This document shows positions 10,780-22,020 of a DNA stretch of 64,000 nucleotides, piece by piece. Within the stretch, counting starts at the first letter, position 1; every line of letters begins with the position of its first letter. This DNA is from Rhizophagus clarus. Its lineage: Eukaryota > Glomeromycota > Glomeromycetes > Glomerales > Glomeraceae. A model generated the notes under the pieces. The model searched no databases, was not told the DNA's origin, and saw only the letters and a program-made list of their open reading frames with translations. A program made the position numbers and the translations under genes. Location of the stretch: the NCBI GenBank assembly GCA_015698045.1, contig BLAL01000020.1:1-64000 (forward strand). The letters run 5' to 3'.

Positions 10780-11482
10780 AAAAGGAATTTAATTAATAAG
10801 TAAATTATAACAACTTGATAGATTACTATAAATAAATATTAGGTGATTTACTTTATATTATAAAATTGAAGATTGTAATACTGCATATTATTGATTCAAT
10901 TATTTTCAAATATGGACAATTTTTAATAACACTAAGTTAAAACAAATGTTTTTTTTTGTAGTTTTGAATTGTAATAAATAATTTTTTATCACATGATTCA
11001 TATTAATAAACCAAGTCATTTAAGCCGATTCGGAGACGTTTAATCCTTAAAATGTTACATACATATTAAAAATCTGTTAGTTCCAAAATAGAAGTTCTAG
11101 ATTTTGAGCTTGAATTTTGTTCATTTGAAATCATTTACAGTATTAAATGAATATACGCAGGAATTTATATTGATCACAATTTGTTTTAAATTATGTCAAC
11201 ATAACTAAAGTTTTTTTTATGGCGGAAGGTCCTATATAAAGCAGTGTATAAATTATTATCTTTTGTTCTTTGACTAAACTGTATAAGAACGTACTGTACT
11301 ATACCTAAATAGGATAATCTATTTATAATAAGGTATTAGAAGGGCGGAATAGGTTACACTAACTTATGCAAAAAAATAATTGTTTACATTTACACAACAT
11401 ATAAATTAATCCTAAAAAATTTATGCTTTCCGTTTTATTATTATTTTTTTTTTTTTTTTCATAAAAAAATAACCAAACAAAA

Positions 11483-12948
11483 ATGTCTTCAAATTTTTTA
11501 GCAGAGTTGTCCAACGATTATAAAAAACTTTTTGAGACTGAGATAGGATATGATGTTATTATATATGCAGGTGAAGAACCTAATGTCAAAGAAATTCATG
11601 CTCATTCAAATATTTTATGCGTTAGGTCTCAATATTTTCGTACTGCATTTTCTAATGAATGGGCTAAAAAAGAAGATGGTAGATTCATTTTGAGAAAACA
11701 AAATATTAAACCGCATTTGTTTGATATTATTCTTAGGTAATAATTATATAAGCTTTATGATATATATTTTTTTAATTTATAAATTACGTTTATAGATTTA
11801 TTTATTGTGGAACTATTGAATTAAAGAATTTACAAGGTCCCGATGTGTTGAACTTGTTGATCGCAGTAGATGAACTTAATATTCATTCATTGATTACTTA
11901 TATTCAGGAATACTTGATTGATCATCAAACTGAATTCTTACATCAAAATCCAACCGGTATTCTTGAATTCGTTTATCAACATGAAACTTTTACGGATCTA
12001 TGAAATTTTTGTCTTGAAAAGATTTGTAAAGAACCAAAAATTCTATTTGATTCTAATAACTTCACTAATTTTAAAGCTCCTTTATTAGAATTATTATTGA
12101 AACGAGATGATTTGAATATGGATGAAATTGAAATTTGGAATAGCTTATTGAAATGGTGCTTCGCTCAACAGAACGTGGTGAATGATCCAACAAAATGGAG
12201 CAAAGATGATATTACAAAGATTGAGAGGTCATTGCATAGATTTATTCCATTAATACGATTTTATGATATTGAACCAACGGAATTCTTTTACAAGGTTTAT
12301 TGTTATAAAGAAATCTTACCACTAGATTTAATTCATGATCTTTTAGAGTATCATATTGTTCCTAATAAGAAAATTAAAGCAAATAAACCTCCTTCAAGGA
12401 AGCCAAATTTAAAATTTAAACTTGACTCAAGCTTGATTGAATCAAATCATGTTCCTCTTTTTGCTTCATGGATTGATAAAAAGGAATCTTCATATTATGA
12501 TAAAAAAGATATTCCCTATGAATTTAATTTATTATATCGATCAAGTAGAGATGGAATTGATAATCAATCATTTCATAAAAATTGTGATAATAAAGGAGCT
12601 ACTATCTGGATAGCAAAAATTAAAAATTCAACAAAATCAGTTGGAGGTTACAATCCACTTGATTGGAATGGATATGGTTGGAAAAATACTAAAGATAGTT
12701 TTTTATTCAGTTTTGCGGATTGGAAAAAAATTTCTCTTGCCATGACAAAGTTATCTTATATCAATGAAGACGGAGCAGGTTGTGCTATTAATTGCAATAA
12801 TTGTCGTGGGCCACAAATGGGAGATTTATACTCTTATAATTCTGGTAATTGGGCATATAACGGTCATAATAGTTATTATCCTAACTTAGATATTCCAAAT
12901 AAATTTATAATAGAGGATTATGAAGTATTTCAAGTAATTAAAAAATAG
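11483..12948 (+). pseudogene. BTB-BACK-TLDc gene, subfamily A, with one nonsense codon
   Basis: Exon 1 (11483-11736) and exon 2 (11796-12948) keep the same splice sites as the intact neighbour, with a 59-base intron, and would give about 468 residues. A single TGA at 12001-12003 replaces the Trp of Asp-Leu-Trp-Asn-Phe in BACK. Everything after it stays open to the normal end, including Gly-Gly-Tyr-Asn-Pro and the Val-Phe-Gln-Val-Ile tail, so this is a very recent loss, an allele that differs between nuclei or strains, or a base error. If translated as it stands the product would be a BTB domain plus part of BACK, about 150 residues, which could still dimerise with other BTB proteins. Confidence 0.8.
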
Positions 12949-13844
12949 GAAAAAATGTTTTAATGGATAATGAATGAAAATAACGATTAAAATATAGCTT
13001 ACTACTAGTAGTTGTATTTAATATTGTGTTTAATTTTTTTTTTATTATAAATAAACTATTACAATTAAATCCTACAAATGATGGTAACTCACCGACCATC
13101 AAAACATCGTTGGCTTGACTTAGTTTCTGTTGCAGTTTCTTTGGGTAATTTTTGAAGAACCTCCTAATTCAGTAATTTAACTAAATTTTTCTCATTGAGT
13201 TAATGGTTAGAAATTTTATCTGTTTCATATATTCCATAATTAATATAATAAAAATTAACTCTTTAATATTTTCTTTTTGTCTGGTTAACTTGTGATTATT
13301 ACGGTTAAATTAGATCATAATTGTCTGTTCATAAAATGTAATTCAAATAACATACAAAAAAAAAAAAAATATTTATAAATTTATTAGAATCTTTCAAAAA
13401 CAAATTTCTTAATGTAAATTAAAATAAGTGTTAAATGTTAGTCGATTAAAATTGTCCAGCAATAATTCTGGTCAAATTATCTAATACGGCCCAGAAATGT
13501 GAAGTTTCAGTTACGGATTCTACGAACTCGATTATTATGAGTAATAAAATACGACTTCTTATGTAATGAGTAAAAAAAAAAAAAAAAAAAAAAAAAAATC
13601 AAAAAAAAAATTTCACATTTTTTTCTTATTAACCGATTTAATTAGTTAAGGTTTTATGAATATTTAAAAGCTCAAAGTTTTAAGTAATATGAAACTATCA
13701 TGATAATGCTGATAAGTGTGACATATTGATTACGTAATTTGCGTAGAATTTATCCGAACACAAGCTATGCTGATCATGCGCCATTCTTATTAAATACTGT
13801 ACGTTCAACAAAAAATAAAAAACTTTATTTCATCTTAGAATATA
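12949..13844. other. Intergenic spacer, about 0.9 kb
   Basis: AT-rich with long A runs (about 13570-13610). No reading frame of note, no clear relic. It separates the A array from the first B gene. Confidence 0.6.
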
Positions 13845-15353
13845 ATGATCAACCATAAACTTTTACCAAAGTTGTCACAAAATTTACTCGAAATTTTAGA
13901 TGATAACGAATATTACGACATTACTATCGAAGTTGGTAACGATCCCCATGTAAAAATATTTCGTGCGAATATTGCTATTTTAAATCATCGTTCCCCTTAT
14001 TTGAGAAGAATTTTGTCAACTAATAAAAAGAATAATGAAGGAACTTTGGCACATATTAAATTACCAAATATATTACCAGAAATTTTCAATGTAATATTAA
14101 GGTAAGAAAATGATCATATAAAGTAATTTCTAAATGTTAATAAGTGTGTATATATATAAAATAATAATAATAATTTATAAACGGTTTATGTTAGGTATAT
14201 TTATGGTGGAATATTATCTTTAGAAGAATATGATGTTTCAGATATCATTAAAATATTGGTCACGGCTAATGAACTTGGTCTTCAAGAATTGTTCCCCTAT
14301 ATAGAAACCTTTTTGATTGAAAATAAAACCGATTGGATGGAACAAAACTTGGATTTGATATATCGAACGAGTTTTGAGAATAATTCTTTTTTACAACTTC
14401 AAAAATATTGTACTGATTTAATCTCTAAAGAACCAAGTAAGATTTTTAATTCTCCAAACTTTTCTTCAATTCCGGAAAAACTTTTACTCTCACTTATTCA
14501 AAATGAAAATGCTCAAATGAATGAAGTACAAGTTTGGGATTATGTGATTAAATGGGGACTTGCTCAAAATCCGGAACTTTCCACTAATACTGAAAGCTAT
14601 TCTAAAGATGATTTTAATGTTTTAAAGGATACTTTACAACAATGTATTCCTTTAATTAGATTCCATAATTTAACTTCAAAAGAGTTTTTAGACAATGTTG
14701 TACCTTATAAAAAAATTATTCCAAAAGAATTATACAAAGATTTATTAAAAGATTTTTTGAATAATAATAGTAGGCCAACTAAAAATTCATCACTTTTCGC
14801 AAATAAGGACGTCAAAGAAATTCATTCAATGGATATTAATTCTAAAATAATTTCATTACCACATATTGAAATAGTAATGAAATGGATTAATAGACTAAAA
14901 ATTACGGACAAGTTAACAAATCCTTACAAGTACAAATTATTGTTTTATGGGTCTTGTGATAGTGGGTTTATAATTAATAATTTTCATGAAATTTGTAGTA
15001 ATCAATCTCATACTGTAGCATTTATTAAAGTGAAAGATAGTGCCGAAATTCTTGGAGGATATAACCCAATTAAATGGAAATTTGATAATAGTTTTGGTAT
15101 TACTAAAGAAAGTTTTATATTTTCTTTTAGGAATAATAATTATACTTTAAGTCGTGTAATGGATGAAAGGAAAGCTATAGATAATAGTGCTTATTACGGT
15201 TTGTCATTTGGTAATGGAGATTTATGTTTATATCAAACCTTGCACGAATTAAGGATTCGTTGCAAACAGACTAGTTATGAAAAACCGATTAGAGAAAGCA
15301 ATAGTAATTATACTGTAAGAGAATTTAAAGTATTTCAAATTGTACAAGATTGA
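13845..15353 (+). CDS. BTB-BACK-TLDc domain protein, subfamily B (471 aa, two exons)
   Basis: Exon 1 is 13845-14101 and exon 2 is 14195-15353; the 93-base intron is in phase 2 and splits an Arg codon before Tyr-Ile-Tyr-Gly-Gly. The BTB domain (1 to about 125) has the subfamily B signature Leu-Leu-Pro-Lys-Leu-Ser-Gln-Asn-Leu-Leu-Glu-Ile-Leu and Tyr-Tyr-Asp-Ile-Thr-Ile-Glu-Val-Gly-Asn-Asp. BACK follows (Val-Gln-Val-Trp, Lys-Trp-Gly-Leu-Ala-Gln-Asn-Pro-Glu-Leu), then a variable linker and TLDc with Gly-Gly-Tyr-Asn-Pro-Ile-Lys-Trp and Glu-Ser-Phe-Ile-Phe-Ser-Phe. The final residues are Val-Phe-Gln-Ile-Val. Exon 1 has Asn-Ile-Ala-Ile where most copies read His-Met-Val-Ile. No disabling change is seen. 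Cullin-3 adaptor or stress roles are family-level guesses. Confidence 0.85.
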
Positions 15354-15794
15354 TATTTTATTGTTATTACTATTCTTACCATAATAAATTATATATTTAT
15401 TCGTTTCTTTTTATATGAATGCTAATATGAGGTGGTTAAGTTTATTTAGGTATTACAGAATGGATATGTATCTGTGTAAAAGCTGATCCTTGCTTTTATA
15501 TCTTGTTTTTATATTTCAAAATAGTATAATTAATCATGCAGAAAGTGTTATAGTCTATATGAACAATGATAACATCGGCTATTTTAACAATAATAGTTAA
15601 CTTTTGTATGATTTTAATCATATAAATTCATAAATTATGTGTCTATCTTTTATAATGCTGGTCATAACTCATAAGCATATTATTTCAAATTTATCAACGA
15701 TCTGCGATGATTTTCATACCATTCTTTCCTGATTTAAAAAAAAGGTTTTGAAATTCCTACTCTTTCATTTTAATAAAAAAAATTTTAATTCAAA
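15354..15794. other. Intergenic spacer
   Basis: About 440 AT-rich bases between two B genes. I see no gene, relic or repeat in it. Confidence 0.6.
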
Positions 15795-17286
15795 ATGGTC
15801 GATAATGAACTTTTACCAAACTTATCCGAAAATTTACTTGGAACTCTAAATGAGAATGATGGATATCATGATATTTTAATTGAAGTTGGGAACGATTCTA
15901 ACGTAAAAACATTTCGTGCTCATATGGTTATTTTAAATTGTCGTTCTCCTTATTTGCAAAAATTATTATCAAATAATAAAAAGAAAGATGAAGGAACCTT
16001 GGTGCATATTAAATTAACGGATATTTCGCCTGATATTTTTGAGATAGTCTTGAAGTAAGATAAAATTAAGATATATATAATGGCCATTATTATTTATTTA
16101 TGATTTTACAAAACTAATAAAAAATATATATTTTTTTAGGTATATTTATGGAGGAAGGCTTTCTTTAAAAGAATATGATGCTCCAGTTATCATTAAAACC
16201 TTGGTTGCCCCCAGTAAACTTTGTCTCAAAGAATTAACCCCATATTTGGAATCTTTTTTAATTGAAAATGAAGGAAACTGGATGGAGCAAAATTTTGATT
16301 CTATACATCAAACGAGCTTTGAAGATGATTCTTTTTTGCATCTTCAAAAATATTGTACTAATTTAATTTCTAAGGAACCAAAAAAAGTTTTTAATTCTCC
16401 AAAATTTTCTTCGATTTCAGAAAAACTTTTAATCTCACTTGTTAAAAATGAAAATACTCAAATGAGCGTAACACAAATCTGGGAACATGTAGTTAAATGG
16501 GGACTTGCTCAAAATCCAGAACTTCCCACCAACACTAAAGAGATTACAAAAGACCAATTTAAAATTTTAAAGAATACTTTACAACAAATTATTCCTTTAA
16601 TTAGATTCCATCAATTTACCTCTGAGGAATTTTGGAAAAAAGTAAAACCATATAAAAAGGTTTTTCCAAAGGATTTATATGAAGAATTATTAGGAAGTTT
16701 TATGGAAGGTCGTAGCAATACAACCAAGACATCGGAACCTAGTATTGTTAAAGAGATTAATGAAATAAATATTGATTCTAAGATCATTACAATTCAACAA
16801 GCTAAATTGATCTCAAAATGGATTGATAAATCAGATAAATCAACAACTTTATACCAATTCAAGTTATTGTATCGTGGATCTCATGAAGTACTTGTTGGGT
16901 TTGATGCATTTAAAGATTTCCATGAAAAATGTGACAATAAATCCCGTACCGTAACAGTTATTAAAGCGAAAGATAGTAATGAAATTTTTGGAGGGTATAA
17001 TCCGATTGAATGGAAATCTGAAGGTTGTGGCATCACTAAAGATAGTTTTATATTCTCTTTTAAAAATGATGATAATATTCTGAGTCGCGTAGTAGATGAA
17101 AAATTTGCTATATACAATAGTTATTACGTCGGTCCTTCATTTGGTAATAGCGATTTGTATTTATACAATAGTATCGGTGGATTGGGATTTTCTTATAAAA
17201 AAACTTCTTATGAAAAACAAATTAGAGAAACTGATGAATTATGTTTTGTAGAAGAATTAGAAGTATTCCAAATTATGTCAAATTGA
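15795..17286 (+). CDS. BTB-BACK-TLDc domain protein, subfamily B (468 aa, two exons)
   Basis: Exon 1 is 15795-16054 and exon 2 is 16140-17286 across an 85-base intron. The split codon gives Lys here (AA|G) instead of the usual Arg before Tyr-Ile-Tyr-Gly-Gly. BTB is more diverged than in its neighbours (Asn-Leu-Ser-Glu-Asn-Leu-Leu-Gly-Thr-Leu, Gly-Tyr-His-Asp-Ile-Leu). BACK keeps Ile-Trp-Glu-His-Val-Val-Lys-Trp-Gly-Leu and Ile-Ile-Pro-Leu-Ile-Arg-Phe; the linker is Ser/Thr-rich; TLDc keeps Gly-Gly-Tyr-Asn-Pro-Ile-Glu-Trp, Lys-Asp-Ser-Phe-Ile-Phe-Ser-Phe and Gly-Pro-Ser-Phe-Gly. The exon 1 to exon 2 join is inferred from conserved splice signals. It seems intact and is the most diverged plus-strand B copy, so it may be the oldest of the local set. 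Confidence 0.85.
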
Positions 17287-17508
17287 TTTATTTTTTTTCA
17301 TAATTTTCGTGAGAGTTTATATCTTTTACTTATTTTATTCATTTTTGCTTTTATTCTGAATGGAGAAATCTGTAGCAATTGTAAAATAAATGTAATGTGA
17401 ATTTATTATTATGTTAATCACCAGTGCACTTATATTTAAAAGTAATGTTACAATTATTGTAACATGTATAGGAAATCTGCACCGTGAAAAAAGGCCGATA
17501 ATTTTTAC

Positions 17509-17646
17509 AAATTTTGCAACAATAATAGTTCCCTTGTTATTACATTTATTATGAAATTTTGAAATTGCATTACCGTTGCAAGGAATGTCTTTTACATAGT
17601 AATGTAAATTTTCTTTCTTAACGATCCAACTAAGTAAAAATAGCAT
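17509..17646 (-). pseudogene. Fragment of a subfamily A TLDc domain
   Basis: On the minus strand an open stretch reads Ser-Trp-Ile-x-Lys-Lys-Glu followed by Tyr-Tyr, Lys-Asp-Ile-Pro, and Lys-Phe-His-Asn-Lys-Cys-Asn-Asn-Lys-Gly, matching the start of the A-type TLDc domain (Ser-Trp-Ile-Asp-Lys-Lys-Glu, Phe-His-Lys-Asn-Cys-Asn/Asp-Asn-Lys-Gly). Several residues between are deleted and nothing before or after aligns clearly. It is an old relic in opposite orientation inside the B cluster. The rest of 17287-17873 holds nothing else that I see, apart from a T/A run before the next gene. Confidence 0.65.
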
Positions 17647-17821
17647 AGTTTTAATTTTTAATTAAGTTGAATCATAAATAGTCAGGAGGTAGTTAACATA
17701 TGGGGCCAAATAAACCCACCATAATTCGTTGATCATTTATCGATCATTTATCCGAAACGGAATTATTAAAGACCCGTTCCGAATTCGTCCATCTGTCGAT
17801 CATACACTGTTTTAAAAGTAA

Positions 17822-17852
<31 letters not shown>

Positions 17853-17873
17853 GAAAATCCTCACTTGCTTCCA

Positions 17874-19416
17874 ATGGTTGACAATAAACTTTTACCGATA
17901 TTATCACAAAATTTGCTTGAAATTTTAAATGATGAAGAATATTATGATATTACAATTGAAGTTGGTAATGACCCTGATGTGAAAACATTTCGAGCCCATA
18001 TGGTTATTTTAAATTATCGTTCCCCTTATTTGCGAAGAACTTTGTCAACTAATAAAAAGAAGAATGAAGGAACTTTGACGAATATTAAATTACCAAATAT
18101 TTTACCCGAAATTTTTAGTATAGTCTTAAGGTATGAAAGAAAGTGAACAATAGCAATTTTTTAGGTATATATATTTTTTTTAATTTTATAAATATTTTAT
18201 TTAATTTAGATATATCTATGGTGGAAAACTCTCCTTAGAAGAATATGATCCCTCAGACATTATTAAAATTCTAATTGCTTCAAATGAGCTTAATCTTCTG
18301 GAATTAATACCTTGTTTAGAATCCTTCTTAATTGAAAACAGAAAAAATTGGATGGAACAGAATTTTGATTTGATTTTTAAAACAAGTTTTGAAAACGATT
18401 CTTTCGTAGAACTTCAAAAATATTGTACTAATTTAATTTCCAATGAGCCGGAAAAAATATTCACATCATTAAATTTCATTTCAATTCCAGAAAAACTTTT
18501 ATTGTCGCTTATTAAAAACGATAATCTTCAAATGAGCATTCATGTTTGGTATTATGTGATTAAATGGGGACTTGCTCGAAATCCGGAACTTTCCTCCGAT
18601 CCTAAAAGATATTCAAAAAATGATTTTAGTGCTTTAAAGAATACTTTACAACAATGTATTCCTTTTATTAAATTTCATAATTTAACTTCAAAGGAATTTT
18701 CAAAGAAAGTGATACCTTACAAAAAAATCTTTCCAAAAGATTTGTATAATAATTTATTGAATGATTTTTTGGATAATGATAACAAGCCAATTAAAAAACC
18801 AGTAACTAATGATACTGAAAATAAAGAGATTGAAGAGATTCAATCAAACGTTATTGATTCTAAAATTATAACACTTCAACATGCTGAAATAATTTCAAAA
18901 TGGATTAATGGACAAAAATCTACGGATGAGTTGGAAATATCATATAAATTCAAGCTATTATATCGAGAAACTGTTGATGGTTTTGATAGATTTAAAAAAT
19001 TCCATGAAGTTTGCAATAATCAATCTCGTACTGTAACAATTGTTAAATTGAGAGGCAGAAATGTAATTCTTGGAGGGTATAATCCAATTGAGTGGAGGAA
19101 ATATGATAATAGTTTTGGTATTACAACCGATAGTTTTCTATTCTCTTTTAATCATGATGATATTAATGAACACATCTTAAGCCACGTACAAGACGAAGAG
19201 AGTGCTATACAAAATAGTAATTTTCACGGTCCATCATTTGGTAACGGTGATCTTTTTTTTTATAATGATTTTAATTATGAATTGATGGTTAGGTGTACAC
19301 AACAATCGTACGAAGAACAGATCAAAGATATAGAAATATCATATATTTCTGAATTTGATAAACATGAAGTAGACAATTTTGTAGTGGATGAGATTGAAGT
19401 ATTTAAAATTATTTAA
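17874..19416 (+). CDS. BTB-BACK-TLDc domain protein, subfamily B (487 aa, two exons)
   Basis: I start at the ATG at 17874 because it aligns with the Met-Val-Asp-Asn start of the other B genes. Exon 1 ends at 18130 and exon 2 is 18210-19416; the intron is 79 bases, phase 2, splitting Arg before Tyr-Ile-Tyr-Gly-Gly. The product is the longest of the set: the linker between BACK and TLDc is longer and acidic/Lys-rich (Asn-Lys-Glu-Ile-Glu-Glu-Ile), and the C-terminus has an extra acidic stretch before Glu-Val-Phe-Lys-Ile-Ile. BACK lacks one residue at Met-Ser-Ile-His-Val-Trp. TLDc keeps Gly-Gly-Tyr-Asn-Pro-Ile-Glu-Trp, Asp-Ser-Phe-Leu-Phe-Ser-Phe and Gly-Pro-Ser-Phe-Gly-Asn-Gly. No stop interrupts it. 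Confidence 0.85.
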
Positions 19417-19984
19417 ATTTGAAATGTTTATATATTTTTTTTTATTTAGAATTTTTTATAGTAACAAATCTCGTTTAATTGATATATTTCAATAATTATA
19501 ATGTTACATGGTATCAAGTATAGTTAGAAAATCGATGACCTAAAATATTTTTAAATGAAAATTTCGTAATTAATATATCCGTCAATACGGATTCTTATAA
19601 ATATACAAGACTAGCGTGAGATAAGTTTGACATTATATTTAACAAAATAAATTTATCAATGCTTCGAACTAGAAAGTTACAAAAAAATACTTGCATCTAA
19701 AATTTAGTGAATTCTAATTGTCTCATATTCGGATAATAAAAGCTATAAAAGCTCCATAATAATCATCATTATTATTCATATATATAATAATTTGTAATGA
19801 ACTTTACTAAAATTACGATTAAGATTATTAGTCCGGAGCATAACGAAGGACTATATATGTTCTACTCCAGGTTGTACAAAATGTCCCGTTGTCCGCCCGC
19901 TCAAAAATTGAGTCGATGCATGATTGGTTCATTTAGTTACATTTGTACTCCGGACTTAACAACGGTTCTGAAACCGTTTCCCTA

Positions 19985-21290
19985 GTTATGATATCACAAT
20001 TGAAGTTTGTAAATAGGCTTTATGCAGATGACATTTCGTGTTCATATCGATAAATTAACGTTCCTCTTATTTGAAAGCATTTGAAACTTTGATATTTATC
20101 AAATTACTAAATATTTTACGTAAAATTTTCGTGTGTATCTCGTAGTAAAAAAAAAAAAAAAGAAAAAGAAAAAAAAATTATTAGTAAATATTCAAAAGTC
20201 ACTTTTTAAATTTATACGCGCTTTATTTTAAAATTATTTATGACGGAAAATCGGAAAACAATCCTTAGAAGGGTATGGATAGATATTAGTCGTAGCTATG
20301 AACTTAGTATTTGACAATTATTCCTTTATTTAGAATCTTTTTTTCAAATGAAACTAGTTTCTTGGAACAAATTTCGATTTAATACATGAATGAGTTTTGA
20401 AAATAATTCTCTTTATGTCTTCGAAATTACTGTATTGATTTGACTTCGAAAGAAACAAGTAAGTTATTCAATTTTCAAAACTTTAATTTTAGAAAATCAT
20501 TTTCTCGATAGATTTGTTCAAAATGAGTGAAAGTACGAGTTTATTGAATATAAAATTGTTTAAAATCTAGAAACTAATAGTTATTCAAATGATAAATTTA
20601 ACGCTTTAAAAACATCTTGCATAGTAATTTAACTTTTGATGAATTTTCAGGAAAAGTTCTGTTTTACAAATAAAATTTTTCCAAAAAATAAGGTTCTGAT
20701 TTTTCATTCGTTTTAATTGGTTTACTATCATTATTCAAAAATTTTCATGATAAACTTTATGTGTAATCAAAGAAATTAATAAAATAAGATCAAAAGATTT
20801 TAATTACAACCGGTAACAGCAAAATAATTAGCTCTTTCTAGGATCATTGCATGTTACCATGGATTGACAGGTTAGGGTGCACGTCGGCACGAAGCCACGA
20901 ATGAGATGAAAAAATATGAATTTAAGAATTTCAAAAGAAATGACATTTGTAATAATTAATCTTTTATATTAAAGTGAAAGGCGTTAATGGTCTTGGAGGA
21001 TAGAATAAAACCTGAATTTCTGATAAGAGTTTTGACATTATCAAAGGTAGCTTTATATTTCTTTCAATGAATAATTATAATATTAGGTTTCAAAGACGTG
21101 TAAAATGAGTAATAAGATGAAAAGAAACCTATTGTAAAGATCTACATTAGGTCCGTTATTTGGAGTACAGTGACCTATACTTAATATTCACATCTCGATT
21201 AAAAATTCGTTGCAAAACAAACTAAAACAAGCACGCAAAGTTTATTATTAAAAAGAAAATATTTCAAAACAGACTTTTCTAATCGAGACT
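19985..21290 (+). pseudogene. Deeply decayed BTB-BACK-TLDc copy, subfamily B
   Basis: Colinear patches of B-family sequence remain in the usual order but with many stops and indels: Tyr-Asp-Ile-Thr-Ile-Glu-Val near 19988; a counterpart of the exon 2 start near 20240; Leu-Glu-Ser-Phe-Phe near 20330; BACK fragments near 20440-20660; and TLDc fragments from about 20910, including a Leu-Gly-Gly patch near 20990 and a Gly-Ser-Phe-Ile-Phe patch near 21045. The last match is a Lys-Ile-Arg-Cys-like patch near 21195. It is much older than the other broken copies. The 380 bases before it (19417-19984) show no gene that I can support. Confidence 0.65.
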
Positions 21291-22020
21291 GTTAAACACA
21301 TGACAATCGTGGCATTAAGACTAAAAATTTAATTTATCTTCGTTATGATCGGAATGCGATTGCGGTCACGTGTTTAATCCTAAATTTAAATCGTCAATTT
21401 TTTTTTTCTGTGAAATAAAATTTATGACTGGGATGGATCCGATAACTTATGTATACTACTGTAAATTATCAAACAAAACATATCCAATATTTTATTTGTT
21501 TTTATTCATTCGCTGGATATTTGCAAAATAATATTTGCAAGACTGCAACTTAGGTAAAATTAAATTTTTCATTATGGCTTTTCACATGCAAAGTAAAATG
21601 CGTAAATTGTTTTTTGATAATCATTTGACTGCAGTATCGCCAGTATGTCATTTCTAAATAGTTAAAGTTTATTAGTGTTATACAAATTAATTGTGCGTTA
21701 CATGCAGTACATGCAGTACAATGTAAGACTAGTGACATTAGAAGACTAGAAGCGAATTCTTCGTATTCCGATTAAGACATTGGAAGCTTCTAAGAATATC
21801 ATTGTTTGTAAGACTAAATAATTCTTTACATGTTATGTCAGATTTCTTAGTAAAATACATTTCCATTAGAAATTTCTTAGAAATCACATATAGAATTATA
21901 GAGTTCGAAAAAGAATTCTTTGCTTAACAATTAAATTTTTGAAAAACATGCATGAAAAGGTAGTTTCTTGACTCAAACTAAAGAATTATAATTTTTTTAA
22001 GAAAAAAAAAAAAAATAAAC
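21291..22020. other. Intergenic spacer before the kinase gene
   Basis: About 730 AT-rich bases. A short direct repeat (ACATGCAGT twice near 21701-21718) is the only structure noted. It ends in a T run and an A run just before the kinase ATG, as in many genes here. Confidence 0.5.

Larger units (their letters stand above)
7343..12948 (+). repeat. Tandem triplication carrying subfamily A genes
   Basis: Three direct copies of a unit of about 2.0-2.2 kb: equivalent codons lie at 7629, 9667 and near 11844. The similarity includes the intergenic DNA, for example CCGATTCGGAGACGTTTAAT near 8910 and 11028 and TCCTAAAAAATTTA near 9230 and 11410, so whole gene units and not just coding parts were duplicated. 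A fourth, inverted copy lies at 29820-31313. Confidence 0.85.

Noticed and set aside
19797..19985. 62-codon frame before the decayed B copy
   Set aside because: No motif, no splice context, and base composition explains it.
21550..21738. 62-codon minus-strand frame with several Cys
   Set aside because: The Cys come from a short ACATGCAGT repeat; no ligand spacing is conserved.
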